A stretch of DNA of 64,000 nt from Mycobacterium aquaticum (GCF_002086485.1 NZ_MVHF01000008.1:1-64000), one strand, 5' to 3'. Positions 20,744 to 30,158 are shown, counted from the first letter of the stretch. Program-made: numbers and translations. Notes: generated from the letters alone by a model not told the origin.

Positions 20744-21046
20744 ATGGTTACACCGGCGAAGGCCCGTCCGGGTACCCGGGAAGAAGTTGACGTCGCCGGG
20801 GCCGAGGCCACCGACAGTCCATGGGTGACCATCGTGTGGGACGACCCAGTCAATCTGATGACGTACGTGACCTACGTCTTCCAGAAACTCTTCGGCTACA
20901 GCGAGCCGCACGCCACCAAGCTCATGCTGCAGGTGCACAACGAGGGCAAGGCCGTGGTGTCGGCGGGCAGCCGTGAATCCATGGAGGTCGACGTGTCGAA
21001 ACTGCACGCCGCCGGGCTGTGGGCGACCTTGGCGCAGGACCGCTGA
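20744..21046 (+). CDS. clpS: ATP-dependent Clp protease adaptor
   Basis: A 100-residue ClpS that delivers N-degron substrates to ClpC/ClpA. The core begins at [20 protein letters not shown], where the conserved DDPVN and the hydrophobic pocket form the N-degron site, and continues through [14 protein letters not shown]. It starts a run of same-strand, tightly spaced genes that ends at 28079. The ortholog is Rv1331. Confidence 0.94.
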   Translation: MVTPAKARPGTREEVDVAGAEATDSPWVTIVWDDPVNLMTYVTYVFQKLFGYSEPHATKLMLQVHNEGKAVVSAGSRESMEVDVSKLHAAGLWATLAQDR

Positions 21047-21052
21047 TCGACG

Positions 21053-21631
21053 GTGCGCAAATGGAAGCGGATCCAAACCGCTGACGGCCCGCGGTTCCGC
21101 TCGTCGTTGGCTGCCCATGAAGCCGTCTTGCTGCAGAACCTGGTGACTTCGTTGCTTGGCATGCTCGAGGAACGCGAATCCTCGGTGCCGACAGATGAAC
21201 TGCACGCCATAACCGGCATCCGGACCGGGAATCCGCAGCCCCCGCAGGACGACACCCTGCGCAGACTGCTCCCCGATTTCTACCGGCCTGCCACCGAGCA
21301 TCCCGCCGGCTCCGGCACCGCCGAAAGCCTCAACAGCGCGCTGCGCGGCTTACACGAGCCCGAGATCATCGATGCCAAACGCGATGCGGCACAACGGCTG
21401 TTGGACACGCTTCCGGACGGCGGCGGCAAGTTCGAGCTGACCGAGAGCGACGCGCAGGCCTGGGCCGCCGCGGTCAACGACGTACGACTGGCACTCGGCA
21501 CCATGCTCGACATCAGGCCCGACGGCCCGCACCGGCTGTCGCAGGAGCACCCCATGGCCGGGCACCTCGACGTGTACCAGTGGCTCACGGTACTGCAGGA
21601 GTACCTCGTGCTGGGACTCATGGGCAAGTAG
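21053..21631 (+). CDS. DUF2017 family protein
   Basis: A 192-residue soluble helical protein (DUF2017) nearly always encoded next to clpS in actinobacteria. The start is GTG, 6 nt after the clpS stop. No catalytic motif is visible. The conserved location suggests a role with ClpS, but this is inference. Ortholog by synteny: Rv1332. Confidence 0.85.
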   Translation: MRKWKRIQTADGPRFRSSLAAHEAVLLQNLVTSLLGMLEERESSVPTDELHAITGIRTGNPQPPQDDTLRRLLPDFYRPATEHPAGSGTAESLNSALRGLHEPEIIDAKRDAAQRLLDTLPDGGGKFELTESDAQAWAAAVNDVRLALGTMLDIRPDGPHRLSQEHPMAGHLDVYQWLTVLQEYLVLGLMGK

Positions 21632-22651
21632 ATGGGCTCGATCACCGACGTCGGCGGCATCCTGGTCGGCCACCATCACCGCATCGACCCGGACGTCACG
21701 TTGGGTGCCGGTTGGGCGTCGGGCACCACTGTGGTCCTGGCCCCGCCCGGGACGGTCGGCGCCGTCGACGGCCGCGGCGGGGCGCCGGGTACGCGCGAGA
21801 CCGATCTGCTCGACCCGATCAACACGGTCCGCCACGTCGACGCCGTTGTCCTCTCCGGCGGCAGCGCATACGGCCTGGCCGCCGCGGACGGTGTGATGAC
21901 CTGGCTGGAGCAGCAGGGTCGTGGTGTCGCGATGGATGGCGGGGTGGTTCCCATCGTTCCGGCCGCGGTGATCTTCGATCTGCCCGTCGGCGGATGGGCG
22001 AACCGGCCGACCGCCGAGTTCGGCTACGCTGCCGCCGCCGCGGCGAGTACCCAGTTCGGTCTCGGCACCGTCGGGGCCGGGGTGGGAGCGCGGGCCGGTG
22101 TGCTCAAGGGTGGCGTCGGTACGGCGTCGACAGTGCTGCCCGACGGAGTCACCGTGGGTGCGCTGGTGATCGTCAACGCCGCAGGCGACGTCGTCGACCC
22201 CGCAACCGGGCTGCCCTGGACGACCGCACTGACCCACGATTTCGGCCTCGTCGCGCCGCCGGCGAATCAACTCGCCGCATACGCCGATCTGCACCACGAA
22301 CTGAGCCCGCTCAACACCACCATCGCTGTCGTGGCGACCGACGCCGCGCTGAGCAAGGCCGCATGTCGGCGCGTCGCAGTGGCCGCTCACGACGGGCTGG
22401 CGCGCACCATCGCGCCGTGCCACACCCCGTTGGACGGCGATACCGTGTTCGCCCTGGCCACCGGCGCGGTGACCGTTGAGCCTGCCCCGAAAACCCCGGC
22501 CGCGATGTCGCCCGAGACCATGCTGGTGGCGCGGATCGGGGCCGCTGCGGCGGAGGTGCTGGCCCGGGCGGTGCTGGTCGGGGTGCTGGCCGCGGATGCG
22601 GTGGCAGGAATACCCACCTACCGTGACATGTTGCCGGGAGCGTTCGGATGA
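21632..22651 (+). CDS. P1 family (DmpA/BapA-type) peptidase
   Basis: A 339-residue Ntn-fold aminopeptidase-like protein of family S58. Family features are SGGSAYGLAAADGV, the GVGTASTVLPDGVTVGALV region and an Asn-rich segment after it. Auto-cleavage before a Ser/Thr generates the active enzyme in this family; Thr174 (in TVGALV) is the inferred nucleophile. It abuts the DUF2017 stop with no spacer and precedes mec. Ortholog: Rv1333. Confidence 0.88.
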   Translation: MGSITDVGGILVGHHHRIDPDVTLGAGWASGTTVVLAPPGTVGAVDGRGGAPGTRETDLLDPINTVRHVDAVVLSGGSAYGLAAADGVMTWLEQQGRGVAMDGGVVPIVPAAVIFDLPVGGWANRPTAEFGYAAAAAASTQFGLGTVGAGVGARAGVLKGGVGTASTVLPDGVTVGALVIVNAAGDVVDPATGLPWTTALTHDFGLVAPPANQLAAYADLHHELSPLNTTIAVVATDAALSKAACRRVAVAAHDGLARTIAPCHTPLDGDTVFALATGAVTVEPAPKTPAAMSPETMLVARIGAAAAEVLARAVLVGVLAADAVAGIPTYRDMLPGAFG

Positions 22652-22664
22652 AGGGAGCCGTCCA

Positions 22665-23096
22665 GTGTTGGTGATTCGCCGTGACCTCGTCGAGGCCATG
22701 GTGGCCCATGCGCGGGCGGACCATCCTGACGAGGCGTGTGGGGTGATCGCCGGGCCCGAGGGAACCGATCGGCCCGACCGGTTCATCGCGATGGTCAACG
22801 CCGAGCGTTCGCCGACGTTCTACCGGTTCGATTCGGGTGAGCAGCTGAAGGTGTGGCGCGCCATGGATGAGGCCGACGAGGTGCCCGTCGTCATCTATCA
22901 CTCACACACCGCGACCGAGGCGTATCCGAGCCGCACCGACATCGCGTACGCGTCAGAGCCCGATGCACACTACGTGCTGGTCTCGACCCGCGACCCGAAC
23001 CAGCATGAACTACGCAGCTACCGCATCCTCGACGGCGTCGTCACCGAAGAGCCCGTCCAGATCGTCGAGCAGTACAGCAACAAGGAGCAAGTGTGA
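22665..23096 (+). CDS. mec: CysO-cysteine peptidase (JAMM metalloprotease)
   Basis: A 143-residue zinc peptidase that releases cysteine from the C-terminus of CysO after CysM has attached it. The JAMM residues are complete: Glu23 (DEACGVI), His79 and His81 (YHSHT), and Asp92. The GTG at 22665 has AAGGGA 8 nt upstream. It overlaps cysO by 4 nt, giving the mec-cysO-cysM order of Rv1334-Rv1336. Confidence 0.94.
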   Translation: MLVIRRDLVEAMVAHARADHPDEACGVIAGPEGTDRPDRFIAMVNAERSPTFYRFDSGEQLKVWRAMDEADEVPVVIYHSHTATEAYPSRTDIAYASEPDAHYVLVSTRDPNQHELRSYRILDGVVTEEPVQIVEQYSNKEQV

Positions 23097-23365
23097 CCGT
23101 TAACGTCTCGATCCCGACCATCCTGCGTCCGCACACCGGCGGGCAGAAGAGGGTCAGCGCCTCCGGCGACACGTTGGCCGCGGTGATCAGCGATCTGGAG
23201 GCCAACTATTCGGGCCTGTCCGACAGGCTCGTCGATAACGGCAAGCTGCACCGCTTCGTCAACATCTACGTCAACGACGAGGACGTGCGATTCTCCGGCG
23301 GCCTGGACACCGTGATCGCCGACGGCGATTCGGTGACCATCCTGCCTGCCGTCGCCGGCGGGTAA
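23093..23365 (+). CDS. cysO: Sulfur-carrier protein (ubiquitin-like thiocarboxylate donor)
   Basis: A 90-residue beta-grasp protein ending in the diglycine AVAGG, the site converted to a thiocarboxylate that donates sulfur in cysteine synthesis. The GTG start overlaps the mec stop. It stands between its peptidase (mec) and synthase (cysM), so the whole cycle is encoded within about 1.7 kb; an activating MoeB/MoeZ-type enzyme is not in this window. Confidence 0.95.
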   Translation: MTVNVSIPTILRPHTGGQKRVSASGDTLAAVISDLEANYSGLSDRLVDNGKLHRFVNIYVNDEDVRFSGGLDTVIADGDSVTILPAVAGG

Positions 23366-24343
<978 letters not shown>

Positions 24344-24353
24344 AGGTGTGGGC

Positions 24354-25013
24354 ATGAGCAGGCCGGGCCTGCCCGTGCCGACCACGCCGAAGAAGCCACC
24401 GGCGTGGAAGGTCGGCGGCGCCACCATCCTCACCTTTGTCGCACTGCTCTACGTGATCGAGCTGGCTGATCAGCTCTCGGGTGGGCGGTTGGACCGCAAC
24501 GGCATCCGCCCGCTGGAGACCGACGGCTTGTGGGGCATCCTGTTCGCCCCGCTGCTGCACGCCAACTGGCAGCACCTCATGGCCAACACGGTCCCGGCGC
24601 TCGTCCTCGGATTCCTCGTGACGCTTGCCGGGATGAGCCGGTTCATCTGGGCGACGGCGATCGTCTGGATCCTCGGCGGCTTCGGCACCTGGTTGATCGG
24701 CGACGTGGGCGGATGCGCGTTGCAGACCAACCACATCGGCGCGTCGGGGCTGATCTTCGGCTGGCTGACGTTCCTGATGGTGTTCGGCTGGTTCACCCGG
24801 CATGTCTGGCAGATCGTCGTGGGCATCCTGGTGCTGTTCATCTACGGCGGCGTGTTGTGGGGTGCCATCCCCGAACTCAACACCTGCGGCGGAGTGTCGT
24901 GGCAGGGACACCTGTGCGGGGCCATTGCCGGGATCTTCGCGGCCTACCTGCTGTCGGGGCCCGAACGCAAAGCCCGGCAGCACCGCAAGCGGCCCACCCA
25001 GCTGACCTCATGA
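24354..25013 (+). CDS. Rhomboid family intramembrane serine protease
   Basis: A 219-residue membrane protein with about six hydrophobic segments. The rhomboid catalytic pair is visible: Ser in [10 protein letters not shown] and His in [13 protein letters not shown], with the supporting [11 protein letters not shown] segment. The N-terminus is a short proline-rich cytoplasmic tail. The ATG at 24354 follows cysM by 10 nt, and the stop overlaps murI. Ortholog: Rv1337. Substrates unknown. Confidence 0.92.
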   Translation: MSRPGLPVPTTPKKPPAWKVGGATILTFVALLYVIELADQLSGGRLDRNGIRPLETDGLWGILFAPLLHANWQHLMANTVPALVLGFLVTLAGMSRFIWATAIVWILGGFGTWLIGDVGGCALQTNHIGASGLIFGWLTFLMVFGWFTRHVWQIVVGILVLFIYGGVLWGAIPELNTCGGVSWQGHLCGAIAGIFAAYLLSGPERKARQHRKRPTQLTS

Positions 25014-25834
25014 GAGATCAGCTCGCCCCGATCGGGATTTTCGATTCCGGGGTCGGTGGGCTCACCGTCGCCCGCGCCATCATCGACCAACTGCCCGACG
25101 AGGACATCGTCTATGTCGGCGACACCGGCAACGGGCCGTACGGGCCGCTGACCATCCCTGAGATTCGGGCGCACTCGCTGGCCATCGGCGACGACCTGGT
25201 CGCCAGGGGAGTGAAGGCGTTGGTGATCGCGTGCAACACCGCTTCGTCGGCGTGCCTGCGCGACGCGAGGGAACGCTACGCGCCGGTTCCGGTGGTCGAG
25301 GTGATCCTGCCCGCAGTGCGGCGCGCGGTCGCCGCGACCCGCAACGGGCGCATCGGCGTCATCGGCACTGCGGCCACCATCGCGTCGCGGGCATACCAGG
25401 ACGCCTTTGCCGCGGCGCGCGACACCGAGATCATCGGGGTGGCCTGTCCGCGGTTCGTCGACTTCGTGGAGCGCGGCGTGACGAGTGGGCGACAGGTGCT
25501 CGGGCTCGCCGAGGGGTATCTGGAGCCTCTGCAGCGGGCCGAGGTGGACACTCTCGTCCTGGGGTGCACGCACTACCCGATGCTGTCGGGGTTGATCCAA
25601 CTGGCCATGGGCGACAACGTCACGCTGGTGTCCTCGGCCGAGGAGACCGCGAAAGATCTGCTGCGCGTGCTGACCGAACTTGATTTGCTGAAGCCGCACG
25701 GAGTTTCCCCGGCGCACCGGGTCTTCGAAGCGACGGGCGATCCGGAGGCGTTCACCGCTCTGGCGGCCAGGTTCCTCGGCCCCAGCCTCGACGGTGTGCG
25801 GCAGGTGGGGCGTCACGCCGGCGCCGGAACATGA
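25010..25834 (+). CDS. murI: Glutamate racemase
   Basis: A 274-residue cofactor-independent racemase that makes D-glutamate for peptidoglycan. The N-terminal [13 protein letters not shown] is typical. The two catalytic cysteines are Cys75 (VIACNTASS) and Cys186 (VLGCTHYP). The ATG overlaps the rhomboid stop (ATGA). Confidence 0.96.
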   Translation: MRDQLAPIGIFDSGVGGLTVARAIIDQLPDEDIVYVGDTGNGPYGPLTIPEIRAHSLAIGDDLVARGVKALVIACNTASSACLRDARERYAPVPVVEVILPAVRRAVAATRNGRIGVIGTAATIASRAYQDAFAAARDTEIIGVACPRFVDFVERGVTSGRQVLGLAEGYLEPLQRAEVDTLVLGCTHYPMLSGLIQLAMGDNVTLVSSAEETAKDLLRVLTELDLLKPHGVSPAHRVFEATGDPEAFTALAARFLGPSLDGVRQVGRHAGAGT

Positions 25835-25898
25835 TCTCCGTCGCCCAAACCGGCCATGTCTTGGCCACGTGCATGCCAGGCATGGCAAGCTAGGCACT

Positions 25899-26663
25899 GT
25901 GCGTTTGACCGTCCTGGGATGCTCCGGCAGCGTTGTCGGCCCAGATTCGCCGGCGTCGGGGTATCTCGTCACCGCGCCGGACACCGTGCCGATGGTGATC
26001 GACTTCGGCGGCGGCGTTCTCGGCGCGCTGCAGCGCTACGCCGATCCCAACGCGGTCAATGTGTTGCTGTCGCATCTGCACGCCGATCATTGCCTGGACC
26101 TGCCCGGACTCTTCGTATGGCGGCGCTATCACCCGATCCCGGCCACCGAACGCGGCATCATGTACGGGCCCGCCAACACCTGGGCCCGGTTGGGCGCGGC
26201 GTCCTCGCCCGAGGGTGGCGAGATCGATGACTTCACCGACATCTTCGATGTGCGCAACTGGGTGGACGGCGAAGCCATCGAACTGGGCACGCTGAACATC
26301 ACGCCACGGTTGGTATGCCATCCGACCGAGTCGTACGGCATGCGGTTCACCGACCCCTCCGGCGCGACGCTGGTGTACAGCGGGGACACCGGTTACTGCG
26401 ACGCGCTCGTGGACCTGGCGCGCGGTGCCGACGTGTTCCTGTGTGAGGCATCGTGGACCGACGATCCGTCTCGTCCGCCGCGGCTGCATCTGTCCGGTGC
26501 CGAGGCCGGGCGCGCTGCCGCCGCGGCCGGTGTCGGCGAGCTGCTGCTCACCCACATTCCGCCGTGGACGTCGCGCGAGGACGTGATCAGCGAAGCGAAG
26601 GCCGAGTTCGACGGCCCGGTGCACGCCGTGGTGTGCGGCGAGGTATTCGACATCACCCGATAG
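25899..26663 (+). CDS. Metallo-beta-lactamase-fold hydrolase, Rv1339-type cAMP phosphodiesterase
   Basis: A 254-residue MBL-fold protein with the zinc motif HLHADHCLDLPG, a later VYSGDTGYCDAL (bridging Asp) and LLLTHIPPW. The M. tuberculosis ortholog in the same position (Rv1339) has been described as an atypical class II cAMP phosphodiesterase; activity here is inferred from that. The start is the GTG at 25899. A 64-nt gap separates it from murI, the largest gap within this operon. Confidence 0.85.
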   Translation: MRLTVLGCSGSVVGPDSPASGYLVTAPDTVPMVIDFGGGVLGALQRYADPNAVNVLLSHLHADHCLDLPGLFVWRRYHPIPATERGIMYGPANTWARLGAASSPEGGEIDDFTDIFDVRNWVDGEAIELGTLNITPRLVCHPTESYGMRFTDPSGATLVYSGDTGYCDALVDLARGADVFLCEASWTDDPSRPPRLHLSGAEAGRAAAAAGVGELLLTHIPPWTSREDVISEAKAEFDGPVHAVVCGEVFDITR

Positions 26664-26666
26664 GGT
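26661..26666 (+). promoter_or_regulatory. Possible internal -10 box (TAGGGT) for rph
   Basis: TAGGGT begins with the stop codon of the preceding gene and ends 6 nt before the rph GTG at 26673. It could give a separate leaderless transcript for rph and the downstream RdgB/HAM1 gene within the operon. Confidence 0.35.
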
Positions 26667-26672
26667 TGGCGG

Positions 26673-27452
26673 GTGTCCAGACGAGAAGACGGCCGCCTCG
26701 ATGACGAGCTGCGCCCGGTAGTCATCACCCGCGGCTTCACCAATCATCCGGCCGGCTCGGTGCTGGTGGAATTCGGCCAGACCCGTGTCATGTGCACTGC
26801 CTCGGTCACCGAGGGTGTGCCGCGCTGGCGCAAGGGATCCGGGCAGGGCTGGCTGACGGCCGAATACGCAATGCTCCCTGCCGCCACCCATGACCGGTCG
26901 GACCGTGAGTCCGTAAAGGGCCGCGTCGGCGGCCGCACGCAGGAGATCAGCCGGCTCGTCGGCCGCTCGCTGCGGGCCTGCATCGACCTGGGGGCGTTGG
27001 GGGAGAACACCATTGCCATCGACTGCGATGTGCTGCAGGCCGACGGCGGCACTCGCACCGCAGCCATCACCGGGGCCTACGTCGCGCTGGCCGATGCGGT
27101 GACGTACCTGGCTGCGGCGGGACGACTCTCGGATCCGCGGCCGCTGTCGTGCGCGATAGCGGCGGTGTCGGTCGGCGTGGTCGACGGCCGCGTTCGGGTC
27201 GACCTGCCCTACACCGAGGATTCCCGCGCCGAAGTCGACATGAACGTCGTCGCCACCGACACCGGGACGCTCGTCGAGGTCCAGGGCACCGGCGAGGGCG
27301 CGACATTCCCGCGCTCGACGCTCGACAAGCTGCTGGATGCCGCGCTTGGGGCCTGCGAGCAGTTGTTCGTCGTTCAGCGTGAGGCGCTGGAGTTGCCGTA
27401 TCCCGGTGTGCTGCCGGAGGGGCCGGCTCCCAAGAAGGCGTTCGGAAGCTGA
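26673..27452 (+). CDS. rph: Ribonuclease PH
   Basis: A 259-residue phosphorolytic 3'-5' exoribonuclease that trims tRNA 3' ends. Recognised by [23 protein letters not shown], the [20 protein letters not shown] segment, the [19 protein letters not shown] phosphate/RNA site and the [15 protein letters not shown] core. The start is GTG. It pairs with the RdgB/HAM1 gene 6 nt downstream. Ortholog: Rv1340. Confidence 0.95.
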   Translation: MSRREDGRLDDELRPVVITRGFTNHPAGSVLVEFGQTRVMCTASVTEGVPRWRKGSGQGWLTAEYAMLPAATHDRSDRESVKGRVGGRTQEISRLVGRSLRACIDLGALGENTIAIDCDVLQADGGTRTAAITGAYVALADAVTYLAAAGRLSDPRPLSCAIAAVSVGVVDGRVRVDLPYTEDSRAEVDMNVVATDTGTLVEVQGTGEGATFPRSTLDKLLDAALGACEQLFVVQREALELPYPGVLPEGPAPKKAFGS

Positions 27453-27458
27453 GGGCCG

Positions 27459-28079
27459 ATGCCTGAGCTGTTGGTGGCCAGCCGCAATCCGAAGAAGCTG
27501 GCCGAGCTTCGGCGCGTGCTCGATGCTGCTGGGATATCCGGGCTTTCGCTGCTGTCCCTGGCTGACGTGCCGCCGTTCGACGAGGCACCCGAGACCGGCG
27601 CGACGTTCGAGGAGAACGCGCTCGCCAAGGCGACCGATGGCTTCCGGGCCACCGGCCTGGCGTGTGTGGCCGATGATTCCGGGATCGCGGTCGCGGCACT
27701 CAACGGCATGCCCGGTGTGCTGTCGGCGCGGTGGTCCGGCAAGCACGGGGATGACGCGGCCAACACCGCACTGCTGCTGGGGCAGCTCGCCGATGTGCCC
27801 GACGAGCGGCGCGGCGCGGCGTTCGTCTCCGCCTGCGCCCTGGTGTCGGCCTCCGGTTCGACGGTGGTCCGCGGCGAATGGCCGGGTACGGTCATCCGCG
27901 AGCGCCGCGGCGACGGCGGCTTCGGCTACGACCCGGTCTTCCTGCCCGACGGATCTACGCTGACCGCCGCAGAGCTGTCACCCGCCGAGAAGGACGCGGC
28001 ATCGCACCGTGGGCGGGCGCTGGCGTTGTTGGTACCGGCGTTGCGGGAACTGGCCGGCCTTGCAGGCCCTACAGGCTGA
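27459..28079 (+). CDS. RdgB/HAM1 family non-canonical purine NTP pyrophosphatase
   Basis: A 206-residue ITPase-family enzyme that hydrolyses ITP/XTP to keep damaged purines out of DNA and RNA. It opens with ELLVASRNPKKLAELR and has ADDSGIAVAALNGMPGVLSARW and the GDGGFGYDPVFLP signature. Its 3' end overlaps the convergent DUF3817 gene by 11 nt. Ortholog: Rv1341. Confidence 0.95.
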   Translation: MPELLVASRNPKKLAELRRVLDAAGISGLSLLSLADVPPFDEAPETGATFEENALAKATDGFRATGLACVADDSGIAVAALNGMPGVLSARWSGKHGDDAANTALLLGQLADVPDERRGAAFVSACALVSASGSTVVRGEWPGTVIRERRGDGGFGYDPVFLPDGSTLTAAELSPAEKDAASHRGRALALLVPALRELAGLAGPTG

Positions 28080-28419
28080 AGCGCTCTTTGATCGCGATGG
28101 TGTTGAAGTGCTCGGCGATGATGCCGAGCAGCGGGATGGTGCCTGCGAGCAGGGTGCCGATGGTCTTGCCGAGCGGCCAGCGGATCTTGACCGCGAGGTT
28201 GGCCGTGAACATCAGGTACACGAAGTACACCCAGCCATGCACGATGCCGATCCAGCTCGGCGGATTGTCGACCTGAACGATGTACTTGAGCACCATCTCG
28301 TAGCAGAGCGCGATCAGCCACAGACCGGTGGCCCAAGCCATCACGCGGTACCCCAGCAGGGCCTTGCGGATGGTCTCCTTGGGCGTGGTGACCTCGGTGT
28401 CCGGTTCGGGTGCGGTCAT
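28069..28419 (-). CDS. DUF3817 membrane protein (Rv1342c-like)
   Basis: A 116-residue protein with an acidic N-terminal tail and three predicted transmembrane helices (about 25-45, 58-78, 84-104). It is paralogous to the product at 6651. Its start overlaps the lprD stop by 4 nt. Function unknown; the conserved pairing with lprD suggests they act at the same membrane site. Confidence 0.85.
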   Translation of the reverse strand: MTAPEPDTEVTTPKETIRKALLGYRVMAWATGLWLIALCYEMVLKYIVQVDNPPSWIGIVHGWVYFVYLMFTANLAVKIRWPLGKTIGTLLAGTIPLLGIIAEHFNTIAIKERFSL

Positions 28420-28793
28420 CTGTCGGTCCTGTCCTTCTTCTCGGCATCGCTCTTGGCCAGTTCGGCGAGGTATCTGTTGTACTCGCTCATGGCCTGATCG
28501 TCATCGTCGTCTTGCACTGCGGGCCTTGGCCTTTCAGGGAGCAGCCCGGCAGGGATCTCGGTCTGTCGCGTGACCGGCTGCGGTGGTGCGTCCTCGTAAC
28601 GGACGAACTTGTAATACGCATAGAAGCAGAAGGCGGCGAACATCGGCCACTGCAAGGCGTAGCCCAGATTCTGGAAGCTGCCCGAGACAGATTCATACCG
28701 CGTCCACTGCCACCAGGCCAGCCCCATACAGCCGGCAGCAGCGAGGCAGACCAGAGCGATGAGCGCTGGCCTCCTACGCCGTGTAGTGGACAT
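28416..28793 (-). CDS. lprD: Lipoprotein LprD-like
   Basis: A 125-residue membrane protein. The basic start MSTTRRRR and hydrophobic stretch end in a lipobox-like LAAAGC (17-22). A second hydrophobic segment (about 42-60) follows, then a Pro-rich and acidic C-terminal tail (DDDDD near 96-100). Orthologous by synteny to Rv1343c (LprD). Lipid modification is inferred from the motif. Confidence 0.82.
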   Translation of the reverse strand: MSTTRRRRPALIALVCLAAAGCMGLAWWQWTRYESVSGSFQNLGYALQWPMFAAFCFYAYYKFVRYEDAPPQPVTRQTEIPAGLLPERPRPAVQDDDDDQAMSEYNRYLAELAKSDAEKKDRTDR

Positions 28794-28834
28794 TAGTCCA
28801 CGGTACCGCGCGGTGCTGGATCAGCTCACATCCG

Positions 28835-29165
28835 TCAGACCTTCGGGCCGATGAACTCATCGAGACGTGCGGTCGCCGCTTTGCGGTACACCGCCACGTC
28901 GTACTGGCTGGGGCGGGTCCAGGGGGTATCCAATCGATCGAGAGCGGCTCAACTTGGAAATGCACGCATCCCGGAGATACATGCCGAGGACATAGCAGTA
29001 TGCATCGGCCGGAAGGGCCGAGAAGTCGTGGCTGCTTCGACATACCAACGGGTCATACCGGAATCGCGGTCGACACCTCGGTCTACGCCGCCATTCCCAC
29101 ACGGTCTTACGGTGGATGCCCGTTTGCCGCGCGATGGCGCAGTCGTGGCGGGGTAGGATCGGCAC
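28835..29165 (-). pseudogene. Remnant of an HTH/LAGLIDADG-like mycobacterial gene
   Basis: From a GTG at 29165 the frame reads an HTH-like N-terminus (CAIARQTGIHRKTVWEWRR) and then FSALPADAYCYVLGMYL, resembling the start of mycobacterial HTH proteins with a LAGLIDADG-homing-endonuclease-like domain. The normal YLGDGCIS appears as YLRDACIS. Homology is then lost, and the typical C-terminal end (SQYDVAVYRKAATARLDEFI, then GPKV and a stop at 28835) resumes in another frame. The middle of the gene is therefore deleted and frame is lost. Its 5' end lies 4 bp from the tRNA-Leu gene on the opposite strand. Family assignment is from memory of the motif pattern. Confidence 0.6.
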
Positions 29166-29168
29166 GCC

Positions 29169-29252
29169 GCGGGCGTGATGAAATTGGCAAACATGCGGGC
29201 TTTAGGTGCCCGTGCTCGGAAGAGTTTGTGGGTTCGAGTCCCACCGCCCGCA
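29169..29252 (+). tRNA. tRNA-Leu (anticodon UAG)
   Basis: The acceptor arm GCGGGCG pairs with CGCCCGC, discriminator A at 29252. The anticodon stem CGGGC/GCCCG encloses the loop TTTAGGT, giving anticodon TAG. A long variable arm and the T-arm GTGGGTTCGAGTCCCAC are present, all typical of tRNA-Leu. CCA is not encoded. Conserved synteny with M. tuberculosis stops here and the scar-rich region begins. Confidence 0.95.
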
Positions 29253-29256
29253 CTCT

Positions 29257-29272
29257 TGTCGCCTTGGCGACA
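29257..29272 (+). terminator. Short hairpin after tRNA-Leu
   Basis: A perfect 7-bp inverted repeat TGTCGCC-TT-GGCGACA starts 4 nt after the tRNA. There is no T-run, so it is at most a weak terminator or a processing signal. Confidence 0.4.
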
Positions 29273-29340
29273 TCGCGATACTGGCCCGCCATTTGACAAA
29301 ATTGGGCACGTTCCGGTGGCTCGCAGCGAGAGGAAAATCG

Positions 29341-29706
29341 ATGATCGAACTGCTTTCGGACATGCCCGACGGGGTGTTCGGCATCCGGGTGACCGGCAAG
29401 GTGAGCGGTGATGACTTACGGCAGTTCCGCCCCAAGATCGACGAGCTGTCGAAGACGAGCGAGATCAGAATCGTCGAGGTCATCGAAGACTATGAGGGTT
29501 TCGGCCCCGGTGGGCTCGTTGAGGATCTGAAGCTCGGGATGGGGATGCTCGCGCATCATCACGCGGCGTTCAAGAGGATCGCCGTAGTGTCCGACAAGGA
29601 ATGGGTGGCCCTTGCCATGCATGCGTTCGCGTGGATGATTCCCGGCGAGCTCAAAGTCTTTGGCCTAGAAGATCTCGATGCCGCCACGCAGTGGGCGGCG
29701 GGCTGA
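29341..29706 (+). CDS. SpoIIAA-like (STAS/SEC14-type) protein
   Basis: A 121-residue protein resembling the SpoIIAA-like family (PF11964): an N-terminal beta strand, a central region IRIVEVIEDYEGFG, then HAAFKRIAVVSDKEWVALAMHAFAWMIPGELKVF. Members bind lipids or act as anti-sigma antagonists in a few cases; most are uncharacterised. The ATG at 29341 is preceded by GAGAGGAAAA. It stands alone between the tRNA gene and a region of gene fragments. Confidence 0.78.
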   Translation: MIELLSDMPDGVFGIRVTGKVSGDDLRQFRPKIDELSKTSEIRIVEVIEDYEGFGPGGLVEDLKLGMGMLAHHHAAFKRIAVVSDKEWVALAMHAFAWMIPGELKVFGLEDLDAATQWAAG

Positions 29707-29710
29707 GGGA

Positions 29711-29800
29711 TGGATCACAAGACTCATCGCAGAGATCCAGCGCGACTCGTTCACCGGGGTCGGTCAGCCTGCTCTGCTGAAGGGCAAACGGGTCCGATAG
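29711..29800 (+). pseudogene. Fragment of a YoeB/RelK-type toxin gene
   Basis: One frame reads ITRLIAEIQRDSFTGVGQPALLKG and then a stop at 29798. This closely resembles the central part of YoeB toxins, whose usual form is RLI.(D/E)IQR.PF.G.GKPE.LK. Neither the N-terminal third nor the C-terminal catalytic region (SGYWSRRI...DEHRLVY...YHY) is recoverable, and no YefM-like antitoxin precedes it. It is a dead fragment, perhaps left when neighbouring DNA was inserted or deleted. Confidence 0.6.
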
Positions 29801-29804
29801 CGGA

Positions 29805-30034
29805 TCACGGTGCCCGGCTGTCGATGTTCAGCCACTGCGCTCCGTCATAGTCGAGCTGTTCATGCAGCGCATTGATTGAGTCCTCTTCGGAATCGATGTT
29901 GCAGCGCAGTTGGCCAATTCAGCTGTGGCGAGCAGATCGCGAGCCCGGCGATCTTGCTGCAAGGGTCCCTCCGGCAACGCTAGGTTCCAGCGATCGAACG
30001 GTTCGGCGGCGCCGTCATCGTGCTGCGGTCGCAC
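29805..30034 (-). pseudogene. C-terminal remnant of an unidentified gene
   Basis: Reading the minus strand, FDRWNLALPEGPLQQDRRARD then LLATAEL runs in one frame, and coherent coding text (RCNIDSEEDSINALHEQLD then YDGAQWLNIDSRAP and a stop at 29805) continues in another. One frameshift near 29930 explains this. Codon composition looks genuine in both parts. I do not recognise the family. It is followed by an HSP90-like 5' fragment at its upstream side, so a deletion seems to have joined pieces of two genes. Confidence 0.45.
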
Positions 30035-30040
30035 GAGGCA

Positions 30041-30122
30041 GACTGGAATACAAGTTCTTGCTGAGCAGCGCGATCACGCCGCCCACATTCATTCGATAGT
30101 TCTGCTGTTCAAGCCCGTCCAT
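30041..30122 (-). pseudogene. Truncated second copy of the HSP90-like gene (5' end only)
   Basis: From ATG 30122 the frame reads MDGLEQQNYRMNVGGVIALL and then SKNLYSS, matching the N-terminus of the intact-start gene at 34749. The sequence then diverges and meets a stop within 10 codons. Only the first helix and strand of the ATPase domain survive, so this is a dead copy. Confidence 0.8.
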
Positions 30123-30140
30123 CTCCGGCCTCTCCTACGT

Positions 30141-30158
30141 CGGTTCGTTCGAGAACCG
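30141..30158. promoter_or_regulatory. Inverted repeat CGGTTC-N6-GAACCG, copy A
   Basis: CGGTTCGTTCGAGAACCG is a perfect 6-bp inverted repeat, identical in the functional copy upstream of the HSP90-like gene (34768-34785). Its perfect conservation within a diverged repeat makes it a candidate operator. Confidence 0.45.

Noticed and set aside
20690..21301. N-terminal extension of pncB to 21301
   Set aside because: The extension is antisense to clpS and DUF2017, and family homology begins at the GTG at 20689.
25890..27746. A 618-codon minus-strand open frame opposite the phosphodiesterase, rph and RdgB-family genes
   Set aside because: It spans three well-recognised plus-strand genes; composition is that of a shadow frame.
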